Source: Burkholderiales bacterium
Lineage (GTDB): Bacteria; Pseudomonadota; Gammaproteobacteria; Burkholderiales; Burkholderiaceae_C
Length of the DNA: 64,000 bases
Direction: 5' to 3'
NCBI GenBank assembly: GCA_003963115.1
Contig: RXJQ01000037.1
Coordinates: 1-64,000 of the forward strand
The notes below the pieces were generated by a model. It saw only the letters and a list, made by a program, of their open reading frames with translations. It was not told where the DNA came from and searched no databases. The position numbers and the translations under genes were made by a program. Below, piece by piece: positions 43,641 to 53,516 of the stretch; position 1 is the stretch's first letter; the number at the start of each line of letters is the position of its first letter.

Positions 43641-45344
43641 ATGGAAGTCACAGTCGCTCAACCTCAATCTGTCGCAGTCGCCTCACCTGGCATGGTGATC
43701 GACAACGCCCAGCAGCCCCCGGGATTCGTCCAGCGGGTGATGGCCCTGCCCATGCAGCGCAAGCTGATGCTGGCTGGCGGTATCGCCGCGATCGTTGCCA
43801 TTTTCATGGCCATGATGGTGTGGGGACGCGAGGGTGACTACCGCGTGCTGTACGCCAATCTGTCTGACAAGGACGGCGGCGCGATCCTGACGCAGCTTCA
43901 GCAGATGCAGGTGCCCTACAAGATGGCCGACGGCGGTGGCGCGATCCTGGTGCCGGCCGACAAGGTGCATGACGTGCGCCTGAAGCTCGCCTCGGCGGGC
44001 CTGCCCAAGGGCTCGGTGGTGGGTTTCGAGCTGATGGAGAGCCAGAAATTCGGCGTCACCCAGTTCCAGGAGCGTTTGAACTTCCAGCGCGGCCTGGAGG
44101 GCGAGTTGACCCGCTCCATCCAGTCGCTGTCCAGCGTGCAGAGCGCCCGCATTCACTTGGCGCTGCCCAATCAGAACGGTTTCTTCCGTGAGCAGCAGAA
44201 GGCCTCGGCTTCCGTGGTGCTGACGCTCTATCCGGGCCGTACCCTGGACCGTGGCCAGATTGCCGGCATCGTGCACCTGGTGTCGTCCAGCGTGCCGGAG
44301 ATGTCGCCCAAGGCCGTGAGCATCGTGGACCAGACTGGCGCACTGCTGTCGGGTCCGCAAGAAGGGGCCGATCAGTCCGGCCTGGATGCGCAGCAACTGC
44401 AATACGTCCGCCAGATCGAAGGCAACCTGACCCAGCGCATCCGCGACATCCTGGAGCCCGTGGTGGGCAAGGACAATCTGCGCGCCCAGGTCAATGCCGA
44501 GCTGGACTTCTCGCAGGTGGAGTCCACCGCCGAGGAATACAAGCCCAACCAGGGCCAGCAGGCCAATGCGTCGATCCGCAGCCAGCAAACCACCGAGCAG
44601 CTTGGCCAGGGCACGGCCACACCATCAGGTGTGCCGGGCGCCGCCAGCAACCAGCCTCCCGTGCCTGCCACCGCCCCGATCAATGGCGCTTCTCAGCCGC
44701 TGCAAGCCGCCCAGGGTGGTACCACGGGTGGCAACAGCCGCCGCGAGGCCGTGACCAATTACGAGGTCGACAAGACCGTGCGCGTGACTCGTAACGCCAC
44801 GGGCACGATCAAGCGCCTGAACGCTGCCGTGGTGATCAACAACCGCACGGTGACCGATGCCAAGGGCAAGACCACGACGCAGCCGCTCAAGCAGGAAGAG
44901 CTGGATCAGCTGACCGCCCTGGTGCGCGAAACCATCGGTTTCGATGACAAGCGCGGTGATTCGGTCAAGCTGATCAACACGCCCTTCCAGGTCACCAAGG
45001 AAGAGCCGGACAACACGCCGTTGTGGAAACAACCCGAGACGGTGGACATGATCCGCACGCTGGCAGTGCCTGGCGCCCTGACGCTGGCCGCGCTGATCGT
45101 GGTGTTTGGCGCCATCCGCCCGGCCATCAAGGCGGCTCAGCCTGTGCCCGCGCCTGAAGAAGACGCCACGCACAAGCTCAGCGCCATCGTCGACGACCCG
45201 CAGGAGCTGCCTGGCGCCGACCACGGTTTGCCGCAGCTGGAGGGCCCCTCCAGCGTGGATCAGCGCCTTGACGCGGCCCGTCAGTTGGCCCGTGAGAACC
45301 CCAGTGCCATGGCCAACCTCATGCGCGGCTGGATGAACAACTGA
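43641..45344 (+). CDS. fliF: Flagellar MS-ring protein FliF
   Basis: Forms the MS ring in the inner membrane and nucleates flagellar assembly. The 567-residue protein from ATG 43641 has an N-terminal membrane helix (LMLAGGIAAIVAIFMAMMVW), ring-building motifs (YRVLYANLSDKDGGAIL, RLNFQRGLEGELTRSI, LDFSQVESTAEEYKP), a low-complexity Gln/Thr/Pro/Gly loop at about 320-375, a second helix (GALTLAALIVVFGAIRP) and the C-terminal FliG-binding tail DAARQLARENPSAMANLMRG WMNN. An upstream in-frame start is not supported. First gene of the plus-strand flagellar block. Confidence 0.97.
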   Translation: MEVTVAQPQSVAVASPGMVIDNAQQPPGFVQRVMALPMQRKLMLAGGIAAIVAIFMAMMVWGREGDYRVLYANLSDKDGGAILTQLQQMQVPYKMADGGGAILVPADKVHDVRLKLASAGLPKGSVVGFELMESQKFGVTQFQERLNFQRGLEGELTRSIQSLSSVQSARIHLALPNQNGFFREQQKASASVVLTLYPGRTLDRGQIAGIVHLVSSSVPEMSPKAVSIVDQTGALLSGPQEGADQSGLDAQQLQYVRQIEGNLTQRIRDILEPVVGKDNLRAQVNAELDFSQVESTAEEYKPNQGQQANASIRSQQTTEQLGQGTATPSGVPGAASNQPPVPATAPINGASQPLQAAQGGTTGGNSRREAVTNYEVDKTVRVTRNATGTIKRLNAAVVINNRTVTDAKGKTTTQPLKQEELDQLTALVRETIGFDDKRGDSVKLINTPFQVTKEEPDNTPLWKQPETVDMIRTLAVPGALTLAALIVVFGAIRPAIKAAQPVPAPEEDATHKLSAIVDDPQELPGADHGLPQLEGPSSVDQRLDAARQLARENPSAMANLMRGWMNN

Positions 45345-45360
45345 TCGAGGACGCGATTCC

Positions 45361-46356
45361 ATGGACGAAAAAGGACTTGAAGACGCCGCCATCCTGCTGA
45401 TGTCGCTGGGTGAGGAAGAGGCGTCCGAGGTGTTCAAGCACCTGGAGCCCAAGGAAGTCCAGCATCTGGGAGAAACGATTGCCAGGCTCAAGACCGTCAA
45501 CAGGGAGCGCGTGGGTACGGTGCTGGATCGCTTCTCTAAAGAGGCCGTGGAGCTGGGCACGCTTGTGCCCGATACCGACGAGTACATCAAGGCCGTGCTG
45601 CGCAAGGCGCTGGGCGACGAGAAGGCCAACCTCCTGATCGACCGCATCATCCAGGGCAGCGACGTATCGGGCATCGAGAGCCTGAAGTGGATGGACCCGG
45701 GCTCGGTGGCCGAACTGCTGCGCAATGAGCACCCACAGATCGTGGCGGCCATCCTGGTCCACCTGGATCCGGATCAGTCGTCTTCCGTGCTCAAGTGTTT
45801 TACCGACCGCCACCGCAACGAGGTGATGGTGCGCATCGCCACGCTGGACGGGATCCAGCCAACCGCCATGAAGGACCTCAACGAGGTGCTCTCGCGTGTG
45901 CTGGCCGGTGGCACGCAACTGCGCAAGGCCTCGCTGGGCGGCGTCAAGCCTGCCGCGGAAATCATCAACCTGATGGGCTCCAGCCACGAGACCTCGATCC
46001 TGGATTACATCCGCGAGGCCGATGGCGATCTGGCGCAGAAGATCATGGACAACATGTTCACCTTCGACGACCTGATCAAGCTGGACGACAAGGGCTTCCA
46101 GTCCCTGCTCAAGGAAGTGCAGACGGAATCGCTCATCATTGCGCTCAAGGGCGGCTCGCCCGAGATCCGCGAGAAGGTGTTCAAGAACATGTCCAGCCGT
46201 GCGGCCGAAACGCTGCGCGAAGACCTGGAATCGCGTGGCCCGGTCAAGCTCTCCGAAGTGGAGGCCGAGCAGAAAGAGCTGCTCAAGATCGTGCGCCGTC
46301 TGGCCGACGAAGGTCAGATCGTCCTAGGCGGCGGAGGCGACGATGAGTACGTCTAA
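45361..46356 (+). CDS. fliG: Flagellar motor switch protein FliG
   Basis: C-ring protein that interacts with MotA and FliF and generates torque. The 331-residue protein has the N-terminal GLEDAAILLMSLGEEEASEVF, the middle-domain EHPQIVAAILVHLDPD with the EHPQ motif, and the C-terminal torque helix MFTFDDLIKLDDKGFQSLLK containing the charged residues. 16 bp after fliF; its last 14 bases overlap fliH. Confidence 0.97.
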   Translation: MDEKGLEDAAILLMSLGEEEASEVFKHLEPKEVQHLGETIARLKTVNRERVGTVLDRFSKEAVELGTLVPDTDEYIKAVLRKALGDEKANLLIDRIIQGSDVSGIESLKWMDPGSVAELLRNEHPQIVAAILVHLDPDQSSSVLKCFTDRHRNEVMVRIATLDGIQPTAMKDLNEVLSRVLAGGTQLRKASLGGVKPAAEIINLMGSSHETSILDYIREADGDLAQKIMDNMFTFDDLIKLDDKGFQSLLKEVQTESLIIALKGGSPEIREKVFKNMSSRAAETLREDLESRGPVKLSEVEAEQKELLKIVRRLADEGQIVLGGGGDDEYV

Positions 46357-47473
46357 GCCCGGCAGCCCGTCGGCGTCCAACGGCAACGGTGCGTCCGGGC
46401 CGGCGTCCAATGGTTCGCCCAACGGTGCGTCAAATGGCTCGTCCAGCACACCGAACTCCTACACCCGCTTCATTCCCCGCGAGGAGCTGGGCTCCTTCTC
46501 GGCATGGGCCCCGGAGACTTTCGAGCCGCCGCCCAAGCAGCCCACCGCACAAGAGGGCGGCGTGCGTAAGCCCACGTTGGCCGAACGTGCCGCCGCCGAA
46601 ATGCGCGCGGCCACCAAACCCGCTGCGGCGCCTGGCGGTGCCAAGCACGCCCCGCAAGCCATGGGCGCCGCCGCACAGGCAAGCAAGCCTGCGGCAGCCG
46701 CTGGTGCCAGGCCCACCCCGGCCAAGCCCGTGAAGCGCCCCATCGTGGGCGGTGTCCCGGGTGAAGAAGAGCCAGGGGTCAAGGCTGATGAAGCGCCGGC
46801 GCCGCCCGCACCCAATGTGGACGAGCTGGTCAATGCCGCGCGCCAGACCGGCTACCAGGATGGCTACCGCAATGGCCTGGCCGCGCTGGAAAGCTACAAA
46901 CAGACCCAAGCCGTCCAGATGGCGGCCTACATGAGCGACCAGGTTGGTGCGCTGGCCTCGGATTTCCACCACCGGCTGGAATCCCTGGAGCAGCAACTGG
47001 CCGGTCGCATCGCCGGTGTGGCGCTGGAGCTGGCCCGCCAGGTGGTGCGCGCCGAACTCAAGCAGAACCCCGAGGTGGTGGTGGAGGTGGCCGAGCAGTC
47101 CTTGACGACGCTGCTGGCCTCGGCCCGGCAGATCGTGCTGCGCCTCAACCCCGACGACCACGCCATGGCCGTGTCGCAGCTGAGCGAGTTGCTGGCCGTG
47201 CGCGGTGCCCGCGTGGTGCCGGACGTGAGCATCACGCGTGGCGGTTGTGTGGTTGAGTCCGACATCGCCATCGTGGATGCTTCCGTGGAAGCGCGCTGGG
47301 AGCGTGCCGCAGCCTCGATGGGCCACCACGCGCCCTGGAACGATGGCCAGGAGGCCCACGGCTCGACCGAGGTGCGCCTGCCCGAAGGTGAAGACGAACT
47401 GGATGACTGGCCTGAGGCCGAGCCGGTTGCGCCGGCAGGTGCCTCATCGCGAGAAGAGGGTGAAGCAGTATGA
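46343..47473 (+). CDS. fliH: Flagellar assembly protein FliH with long low-complexity N-terminus
   Basis: Regulator of the export ATPase FliI and of its docking to the C ring. At 376 residues it is long for FliH. Residues 1-38 are almost only Ser, Asn, Gly, Pro and Ala (a SNGxGAS-type tract), then comes the conserved [19 protein letters not shown], an Ala/Pro-rich linker to about 160, the coiled-coil region [15 protein letters not shown], and the C-terminal FliI-binding domain with [20 protein letters not shown] and [17 protein letters not shown]. It starts within fliG with GGAGG 6 nt upstream and overlaps fliI by ATGA. Confidence 0.93.
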   Translation: MSTSKPGSPSASNGNGASGPASNGSPNGASNGSSSTPNSYTRFIPREELGSFSAWAPETFEPPPKQPTAQEGGVRKPTLAERAAAEMRAATKPAAAPGGAKHAPQAMGAAAQASKPAAAAGARPTPAKPVKRPIVGGVPGEEEPGVKADEAPAPPAPNVDELVNAARQTGYQDGYRNGLAALESYKQTQAVQMAAYMSDQVGALASDFHHRLESLEQQLAGRIAGVALELARQVVRAELKQNPEVVVEVAEQSLTTLLASARQIVLRLNPDDHAMAVSQLSELLAVRGARVVPDVSITRGGCVVESDIAIVDASVEARWERAAASMGHHAPWNDGQEAHGSTEVRLPEGEDELDDWPEAEPVAPAGASSREEGEAV

Positions 47474-48900
47474 ACATGCCCATTCGCGCCCGCCACGACG
47501 TGGCGATGGACCGCTGGAACCGCTTCCTGGACGACCTGGATGCCTGCGCCGGCACCAAGCTGCCGCTGGAAAACCAGGGCAAGCTGGTGCGCGTGGCAGG
47601 CCTCGTGCTGGAAGCCGCCGGCTTGCGCCTGCCCGTGGGGGCGGTCTGTGAGATCCATTCCGAGACGCGGCTAGAATCCACGCCCGTGCTCGCCGAGGTG
47701 GTCGGCTTCGCCGGTGACCGTGCCTACCTGATGCCCACGGCCGAAGTGCATGGCCTGTCCAGCGGCGCCCGGGTGGTGCCACGCACCATCCCCATCAACC
47801 CGCCCGTGCTGGGTCGGCCCAACCACCCCTGGCGCCGCAGCGAAGACCGCACGCGCCATCTGCCCGTGGGCAGCGGCCTGCTGGGTCGGGTGGTGAACGC
47901 GCAGGGCGAGCCGCTGGACCGCAAGGGCCCGCTGCACCATGTGCGAAACGAACCTCTGGCGCGCCGCCCGATCAACGCGATGGAGCGCGACCCCGTGCGC
48001 CAGCCGCTGGACACCGGCGTGCGTGCCATCAACGCCATGCTCACGGTGGGTCGTGGTCAGCGCATTGGCTTGTTCGCCGGCTCTGGCGTTGGTAAATCGG
48101 TGCTGCTGGGCATGATGGCCCGTTACACCCAGGCCGACGTCATCGTCGTGGGCCTGATCGGTGAACGGGGCCGCGAAGTCAAGGAATTCATCGAAGACAT
48201 CCTCGGCGAGGAAGGCCTGGCCCGCTCCGTCGTGGTGGCCGCGCCGGCCGACGCGCCGCCCCTGACCCGCATGCAAGGCGCCAGTTACGCCACAGCCGTG
48301 GCCGAGCACTTCCGCGACCAGGGGCTGCATGTGCTGCTGCTGATGGACTCGCTCACCCGCTATGCCATGGCCCAGCGTGAAATTGCCCTGGCCATTGGCG
48401 AGCCGCCCGCCACCAAGGGCTACCCGCCATCGTGCTTCGCCAAGCTGCCCCAACTGGTGGAGCGCAGCGGCAATGGCCTGAACGGGCATGGCTCGATCAC
48501 CGCCTTCTACACCGTGCTGTCCGAGGGCGATGACCAGCAGGACCCGATTGCCGACGCGGCCCGCGCCATCCTGGACGGCCACATCGTGCTGTCGCGAGAG
48601 CTGGCCGAATCGGGCCACTTCCCGGCCATCGACATCGAGCGCTCGGCCTCCCGCGTGATGCACAACGTGGCCGAGAGCCGTCACCTCGACGACGCGCGGC
48701 GCTTCCGCCAGCTGTGGTCGCGCTACAGCAAGGCGCGCGACCTGATTCAGCTGGGTGCCTACACGCCGGGCGGTGACCACGACCTGGATCTGGCCGTCAA
48801 GCTGCACCCGCACATGGCCAACATGCTGCAGCAGGGGATGAACACACCCGCGCACTTGCACGACAGCGTGGACGAGCTGCACCAGATCGTGAGCGCTTGA
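47470..48900 (+). CDS. fliI: Flagellum-specific export ATPase FliI
   Basis: Hexameric ATPase of the flagellar type III export apparatus. The 476-residue protein has Walker [18 protein letters not shown], Walker B-region [17 protein letters not shown], the catalytic Glu in [13 protein letters not shown], and the family motif [21 protein letters not shown] 47470 overlaps the fliH TGA (ATGA). The N-terminal 20 residues resemble the FliH-binding segment. Followed by fliJ after 58 bp. Confidence 0.97.
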   Translation: MNMPIRARHDVAMDRWNRFLDDLDACAGTKLPLENQGKLVRVAGLVLEAAGLRLPVGAVCEIHSETRLESTPVLAEVVGFAGDRAYLMPTAEVHGLSSGARVVPRTIPINPPVLGRPNHPWRRSEDRTRHLPVGSGLLGRVVNAQGEPLDRKGPLHHVRNEPLARRPINAMERDPVRQPLDTGVRAINAMLTVGRGQRIGLFAGSGVGKSVLLGMMARYTQADVIVVGLIGERGREVKEFIEDILGEEGLARSVVVAAPADAPPLTRMQGASYATAVAEHFRDQGLHVLLLMDSLTRYAMAQREIALAIGEPPATKGYPPSCFAKLPQLVERSGNGLNGHGSITAFYTVLSEGDDQQDPIADAARAILDGHIVLSRELAESGHFPAIDIERSASRVMHNVAESRHLDDARRFRQLWSRYSKARDLIQLGAYTPGGDHDLDLAVKLHPHMANMLQQGMNTPAHLHDSVDELHQIVSA

Positions 48901-48958
48901 ACAGATCGCCCGTAGAGAACACACTTAGCCGAGTCCGACGGGACAGGGGACACGCTTC

Positions 48959-49414
48959 ATGAGTGCCAATTCATCGCTGATGCTTGTACTGGAATCTGCG
49001 GAGAAGGCCAGAGACGAGGCCGTGGCCGAGCTCGAAGGCGGCAAACGCGCCTACGAAGCCGCCCGCCAGCAGGCGCAATCGCTGGTCGATTGGCGCCGTG
49101 AGTACCAGCAGCGCTGGCAATCTCAATTTCGCCAGGTGGGTGGAATGGAGATCATGCGGTGTTATCAGGACTTCATGCAGCGATTGGCCGAGGCCGTTTC
49201 AGATCAGGATAAGAGGGTGGAGCAGGCGCGCCTGTACATGGAGCGTTGCCGTGCCGAACTCATCGAGCGTGAGCGAAAGGTGGCTGCGGTCACGCAACTG
49301 ATGGACAGAAGGCTTGCCGAGCTGCAACTCAAGCAGAACCGGCAGGAGCAGAAAGCCACCGACGAGATAGCCTCGCGTGCGGGACGGGCGAACATGGGAC
49401 TTGGCGCCCAGTGA
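48959..49414 (+). CDS. fliJ: Flagellar export protein FliJ
   Basis: Soluble coiled-coil protein that docks to the FliI hexamer and to FlhA and escorts export chaperones. The 151-residue product is a predicted antiparallel coiled coil: LVLESAEKARDEAVAELEGG, YQQRWQSQFRQ, and a long heptad-rich C-terminal helix (RLYMERCRAELIERERKVAA, LAELQLKQNRQEQKA) as in FliJ. Position between fliI and fliK agrees. The similarity within this family is low, so synteny carries much weight. Confidence 0.93.
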   Translation: MSANSSLMLVLESAEKARDEAVAELEGGKRAYEAARQQAQSLVDWRREYQQRWQSQFRQVGGMEIMRCYQDFMQRLAEAVSDQDKRVEQARLYMERCRAELIERERKVAAVTQLMDRRLAELQLKQNRQEQKATDEIASRAGRANMGLGAQ

Positions 49415-49450
49415 GCTCAACCGGGCGCGGGCACAGACAAGGATCACGAC

Positions 49451-50872
49451 ATGGCGACACCGATCAAATCGACGAATGCTTCCGGCGGCACGCCTGCGGT
49501 CAGCGGCGTGTCTCCTGCCGTCAGCGACCTGCTGGCGCGCTACGGCTCTCAGCAGGGCGGCGATGGTCAGAACCAGTCTTTTGCCTTTTCCCAGTGGATG
49601 GACAAGCACACCGCCGTGCCCAGCGCCACGACCACCGACAAGCCAGCCAGCGAGCCCGCCCCCAAGGCACCCAGCAGCCAGGCGCTCAACGACAGCGCCA
49701 AGATGGCGGAGCAGGCCCTGGCGCGTACCCGTCAGCAGGCCATGCTGGCCAACAAGCAGCTTGAGGCCAACAAGGCCAGCCAGTCTGTGCAGCGCCAGGA
49801 CGACGCGGACGACAAGGCCGCCAGCGCTGCTGCCTCGCAGAAGGGCAGCACGACCAAGACAAACCGCGGCGGCCAGGCCAGCGACAAGACCGAGTCCAAG
49901 GACAAGAACGACGATGACAAGGACGAGGTGAAGTTCAGCACCACCACCGGGGATGGCTCGGCCGTGGTGCGCGAACTGACGCCGCCGTCGACCATCCAGC
50001 CCGGGGACTCCGCCGGCATGATGGCCTGGCTGGCCAGCCTGACCCATGGCGATCTGGCCCATGGCAAGGGCGGGGCCGTGGCGGACAAGGACGGCGGGCT
50101 GTCTGCCTCCACCAATGGCACGGCGGCCTTGCAAGGCGGCACGGATGGCCGCCTGCAGGATGCGGGGCTGACGGATGTCAAGGCTGGCTCACAGGGCGCG
50201 CTGTTGCTGGACAACGCCATGTGGCAAGGTGCCGCCGGTGCCAATGCGAATTTGCAGGTCGATGCTTTGCTTGGCCAGTCCGCCAAGGGGGGAGATGCCC
50301 GCACCGAACTCGATCCGCTGGCGGGGCTGATGGCGGGCGGCGTCAAAGGCGCCAGCTTTGGCCAAAGCCTGAGCGAGGCCAGCGCCACGGCGCGCCATGA
50401 GTCGGCCACCCTGAGCACGCCCGTGGATTCGCCCGATTTCGCCCAGGCCTTGGCCGACAAGGTCAGCATGTGGGTGGGCTCGGCCCGCGGCGATGGCCCC
50501 ATGACCGCGGAGTTGCACCTCAATCCGGCTGAAATGGGCCCGATCAACGTGAAAATTTCACTCGATGGCCAGAACGCGCAGGTGGATTTCGCCGCCGCTG
50601 CGTTAGAAACAAGAAAGGCCATCGAAGCCAGCCTGCCCATGCTGTCGAGCGCATTGAGTGGTGTCGGGTTGAACATGACGGGCGGCGACGTTTCTTCGCA
50701 GACGGCGCAGCAGCAGTTCAACCAGGGCTCCGCCCAGTCGCAAGGCGGTTCAGGCCGCGCAATCGGTGCGTCCGGCGGTTCTGATGCAGACGCGGGCAGC
50801 GAGCCCGTGGGCATGCGGGCCGTTGCCGCACCCCGTCCTGGCCGCCTCGGCGGTCTGGACCTCTACGCCTGA
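49451..50872 (+). CDS. fliK: Flagellar hook-length control protein FliK
   Basis: Secreted molecular ruler that sets hook length and switches export specificity. The 473-residue protein has a long low-complexity Ala/Ser/Gln/Asp/Lys-rich N-terminal and middle region, and the conserved C-terminal FLG_hook domain: ELHLNPAEMGPINVKISLDG followed by QVDFAAAALETRKAIEAS and LSGVGLNMTGGDVSS. The tail is Gln/Ser/Gly-rich. ATG 49451. Overall similarity is confined to the C-terminal domain, as expected of FliK. Confidence 0.93.
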   Translation: MATPIKSTNASGGTPAVSGVSPAVSDLLARYGSQQGGDGQNQSFAFSQWMDKHTAVPSATTTDKPASEPAPKAPSSQALNDSAKMAEQALARTRQQAMLANKQLEANKASQSVQRQDDADDKAASAAASQKGSTTKTNRGGQASDKTESKDKNDDDKDEVKFSTTTGDGSAVVRELTPPSTIQPGDSAGMMAWLASLTHGDLAHGKGGAVADKDGGLSASTNGTAALQGGTDGRLQDAGLTDVKAGSQGALLLDNAMWQGAAGANANLQVDALLGQSAKGGDARTELDPLAGLMAGGVKGASFGQSLSEASATARHESATLSTPVDSPDFAQALADKVSMWVGSARGDGPMTAELHLNPAEMGPINVKISLDGQNAQVDFAAAALETRKAIEASLPMLSSALSGVGLNMTGGDVSSQTAQQQFNQGSAQSQGGSGRAIGASGGSDADAGSEPVGMRAVAAPRPGRLGGLDLYA

Positions 50873-50982
50873 GGGCTCATCAGCCGCCGCGGGGGAATCA
50901 AGCTTGTTTCCCATCGTTTATTGATCCATTGCGGCGGCGCTGACTTCGAATAATCCTCCTATGACCTCCAGGAGATACGCGA

Positions 50983-51621
50983 ATGTCAGCTGCCCCCGCC
51001 GCCACGGCTGAAGGCGAAGCCCCCAAGAAGGGCTCCAAGAAGCTCATCATCATCATTGCCGCCGTGGCCCTGCTGTTGGTCGTGGGCGGTGGTGGTGCTT
51101 TCTTCATGATGAAGAAGAAGGCCGCCGATGCCGAAGCCGCTGCCGCCGCCGAGGACGAAGACGGCGGCAAGCCCGCCAAGGAAGCCAAGAAGCCCGAACA
51201 TGGCAAGGGCGAACATGGCTCGCCACCTGCTTTCGTGCCCCTGGACCCTTTTGTCGTCAATCTGGCTGACCGTGATTCCGAGCGCTTTGCCCAGGTTGGC
51301 ATCACCCTGCAGGTGGACGACCCGCACATGGCCGAAGAGATGAAGGCCTACATGCCCGCCATCCGCAACGCCGTGCTGCTGATCCTGTCTCACAAGTCGT
51401 CTGACGAGCTGCTCAGCGCGGAGGGCAAGCAGAAGCTGGCCCTGGAAATCCGCCGCGAGGCGGCGCGTGCCATGGGCTACGAAGTTGAGGACCCCGAAGA
51501 GGACAACCCCGACGCCGAAGACACCGATGCGCCCAAGAAAAAGAAAAAGAAGAAGAAAAAGCACGTCGAGCCCTACAACCCGATCGTGCAAGTGCACTAC
51601 TCGAATTTCATCATCCAGTGA
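50983..51621 (+). CDS. fliL: Flagellar basal body-associated protein FliL, with poly-Lys insertion
   Basis: Single-span inner-membrane protein associated with the motor stator. The 212-residue product has a cytoplasmic basic N-terminus, one helix (LIIIIAAVALLLVVGGGGAFF, outline), and the periplasmic domain (PLDPFVVNLADRDSERFAQVG, ELLSAEGKQKLALEIRREAA). Unusually, before the terminal VHYSNFIIQ there is an acidic stretch (EDPEEDNPDAEDTDAP) followed by nine consecutive Lys residues encoded by an A-rich tract at about 51535-51561. FliL is usually about 160-180 residues. CAGGAG lies 8 nt before the ATG. Confidence 0.93.
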   Translation: MSAAPAATAEGEAPKKGSKKLIIIIAAVALLLVVGGGGAFFMMKKKAADAEAAAAAEDEDGGKPAKEAKKPEHGKGEHGSPPAFVPLDPFVVNLADRDSERFAQVGITLQVDDPHMAEEMKAYMPAIRNAVLLILSHKSSDELLSAEGKQKLALEIRREAARAMGYEVEDPEEDNPDAEDTDAPKKKKKKKKKHVEPYNPIVQVHYSNFIIQ

Positions 51622-51670
51622 TCCCCTCTTGCTGAACACCACGTCAACGGTCCCGGAAGTCCTTTAGGCC

Positions 51671-52672
51671 ATGAACCAGCAGATCCTTTCTCAAGACGAA
51701 GTTGATGCCCTCTTGCAAGGCATCACGGGCGAAAGCCAGAAGCTGGAGCAGGAAGACGCGCCCAAGGAAGGCATTCGCGACTACAACCTGGCTCAGCAAG
51801 AGCGCATCGTGCGTGGGCGCATGCCCACGATGGAAATCATCAACGAGCGTTTCGCCCGCAATATCCGCATCGGCCTGTTCAACCTGATCCGCCGCTCGCC
51901 GGAAGTGTCCGTGGGTGGCATCAAGGTGCAGAAGTACAGCGCCTTCCTGCGCGAGATCGTGGTGCCCACCAACTTCAACATCATGGCCGTGCGCCCCCTG
52001 CGCGGGTCCGGCCTGATCGTGTGTGACCCGACCCTGGTGTTCGGCGTGATCGACGCCCTGTTCGGCGGCGTCGGCAAGTTCCACACCCGCATCGAAGGCC
52101 GTGATTTCTCGGCCACCGAGCAACGCGTGATCCACCGCCTGGTCGAGGTCATCACTGCCGAGTACAAGAAGTCCTGGCATGGCATCTATCCCGTCGAGAT
52201 GGACTACCAGCGTTCGGAGATGCAGCCCCAGTTCGCCACCGTGGCCACGCCCAGCGAGATCGTGGTGTGCTGCTCGTTCACGCTGGAAATCGGTGACACC
52301 AGCGGCACGATCCACATCTGCATTCCCTATGCGACGCTGGAGCCGATCCGCGACATCCTCTACTCGTCCATCCAGGGCGATTCGGCCGAGCCTGACCGCC
52401 GCTGGGTGAAGCTGCTGACGCAGCAGATCCAGTCCGCCGAGGTCGATCTGGTGGCCGAGCTGGCGAATGCGCCCGCCACCGTCGAGCAGTTGCTGGCCTT
52501 CAAGCCGGGCGACTTCATCGAGCTGGACCTCGAAAAGATCATCAAGGCCAAGGTAGACGGCGTGCCCGTGTTCGACTGCTTTTACGGCACCTCGAACAAC
52601 AAATATTCCATCCGCATCGACAAGCTCTTGACCGCCGGCAACACCAGTTGGCTTGGAGACCACAATGTCTGA
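51671..52672 (+). CDS. fliM: Flagellar motor switch protein FliM
   Basis: C-ring protein that binds CheY-P and sets rotation direction. The 333-residue product begins MNQQILSQDEVDALLQGITG, the CheY-binding segment, has the middle CheC-like domain (PRINERFARN-like NERFARNIRIGLFNLIRRSP, GEDRVEVITAEYKKSWHG in part), and the C-terminal SPOA domain. 49 bp after fliL, overlapping fliN by 8 nt. Confidence 0.97.
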   Translation: MNQQILSQDEVDALLQGITGESQKLEQEDAPKEGIRDYNLAQQERIVRGRMPTMEIINERFARNIRIGLFNLIRRSPEVSVGGIKVQKYSAFLREIVVPTNFNIMAVRPLRGSGLIVCDPTLVFGVIDALFGGVGKFHTRIEGRDFSATEQRVIHRLVEVITAEYKKSWHGIYPVEMDYQRSEMQPQFATVATPSEIVVCCSFTLEIGDTSGTIHICIPYATLEPIRDILYSSIQGDSAEPDRRWVKLLTQQIQSAEVDLVAELANAPATVEQLLAFKPGDFIELDLEKIIKAKVDGVPVFDCFYGTSNNKYSIRIDKLLTAGNTSWLGDHNV

Positions 52673-53144
52673 AGAATTCCCGCCCGAGTCCGGTGCCAAC
52701 GCCGAGCAGGACGCCATGGCCGCCGAGTGGGAGGCCGCGCTGGCGCAACAGGCCTCCACGCCCCAACCCGATCTGGACGAGTTCGCCGGTGCCGCCAGCG
52801 AAGTGACCAATGCGCAGCCGCAGATGACACCGGCCGCCTTCGCCAACTTCGCGCCGGGTCAAGCCTCCTCAGCTGGCAACGACATCAGCATGATCCTGGA
52901 CATCCCGGTGCAGTTGACCGTGGAGCTGGGCCGCACACGCATCCCCATCAAGAACATCCTGCAACTGGCACAAGGTTCGGTGGTGGAACTCGACGCCATG
53001 GCCGGTGAGCCCATGGACGTGTTGGTCAATGGCTTTCTGATCGCGCAGGGCGAAGTGGTGGTGGTCAACGACAAGTTCGGTATCCGTCTGACCGACATCG
53101 TGACGCCGTCCGAGCGCATGCGCCGTCTGAGCAAGGGCAATTGA
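52665..53144 (+). CDS. fliN: Flagellar motor switch protein FliN
   Basis: C-ring subunit forming the ring base and the export docking site. The 159-residue product has a weakly conserved acidic/Ala-rich N-terminal extension of about 70 residues and the C-terminal SPOA domain MILDIPVQLTVELGRTRIPI then NGFLIAQGEVVVVNDKFGIR. ATG 52665 is preferred over the upstream TTG 52653 because GGAG lies 7 nt before it. Start overlaps the fliM stop. Confidence 0.96.
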   Translation: MSEEFPPESGANAEQDAMAAEWEAALAQQASTPQPDLDEFAGAASEVTNAQPQMTPAAFANFAPGQASSAGNDISMILDIPVQLTVELGRTRIPIKNILQLAQGSVVELDAMAGEPMDVLVNGFLIAQGEVVVVNDKFGIRLTDIVTPSERMRRLSKGN

Positions 53145-53162
53145 GCCAAGGTAACACTCCAC

Positions 53163-53516
53163 ATGCCATCTTCCGGTTTGACCGTGATCTGGTTTCTGGC
53201 CATCGTGGCCCTGATTCCCCTGACCCTGTGGCTGCTCAAGCGCTCTGGCCTGGCCACTGGCGCCGTGGGTGGTGCACCGGCTGCCCTCATCAAGCCCATC
53301 TCGCAGATGAACATTGGCCCGGGCCAGCGCCTGGTGACCGTGGAAGTAGGCACAGGCGAGGCCCGTCAATGGCTGGTTCTGGGCGTGACCGCGCAGAACA
53401 TCCACACCCTGCACACCATGGCACCGCAAACGGTGCCTTCAAGTGACAACACCGTGCCTTCGTTCACCACCCTGCTGCGCCGTTCACTGGGTCAAGCCGA
53501 CAAGGGGCAGGGCTGA
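53163..53516 (+). CDS. fliO: Flagellar biosynthesis protein FliO
   Basis: Membrane protein needed for assembly of the FliP ring in the export gate. The 117-residue product has a single N-terminal membrane helix ([20 protein letters not shown]) and a cytoplasmic domain with [20 protein letters not shown] and [17 protein letters not shown], characteristic of FliO. It ends at TGATG, overlapping the fliP start by one base. Confidence 0.92.
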   Translation: MPSSGLTVIWFLAIVALIPLTLWLLKRSGLATGAVGGAPAALIKPISQMNIGPGQRLVTVEVGTGEARQWLVLGVTAQNIHTLHTMAPQTVPSSDNTVPSFTTLLRRSLGQADKGQG

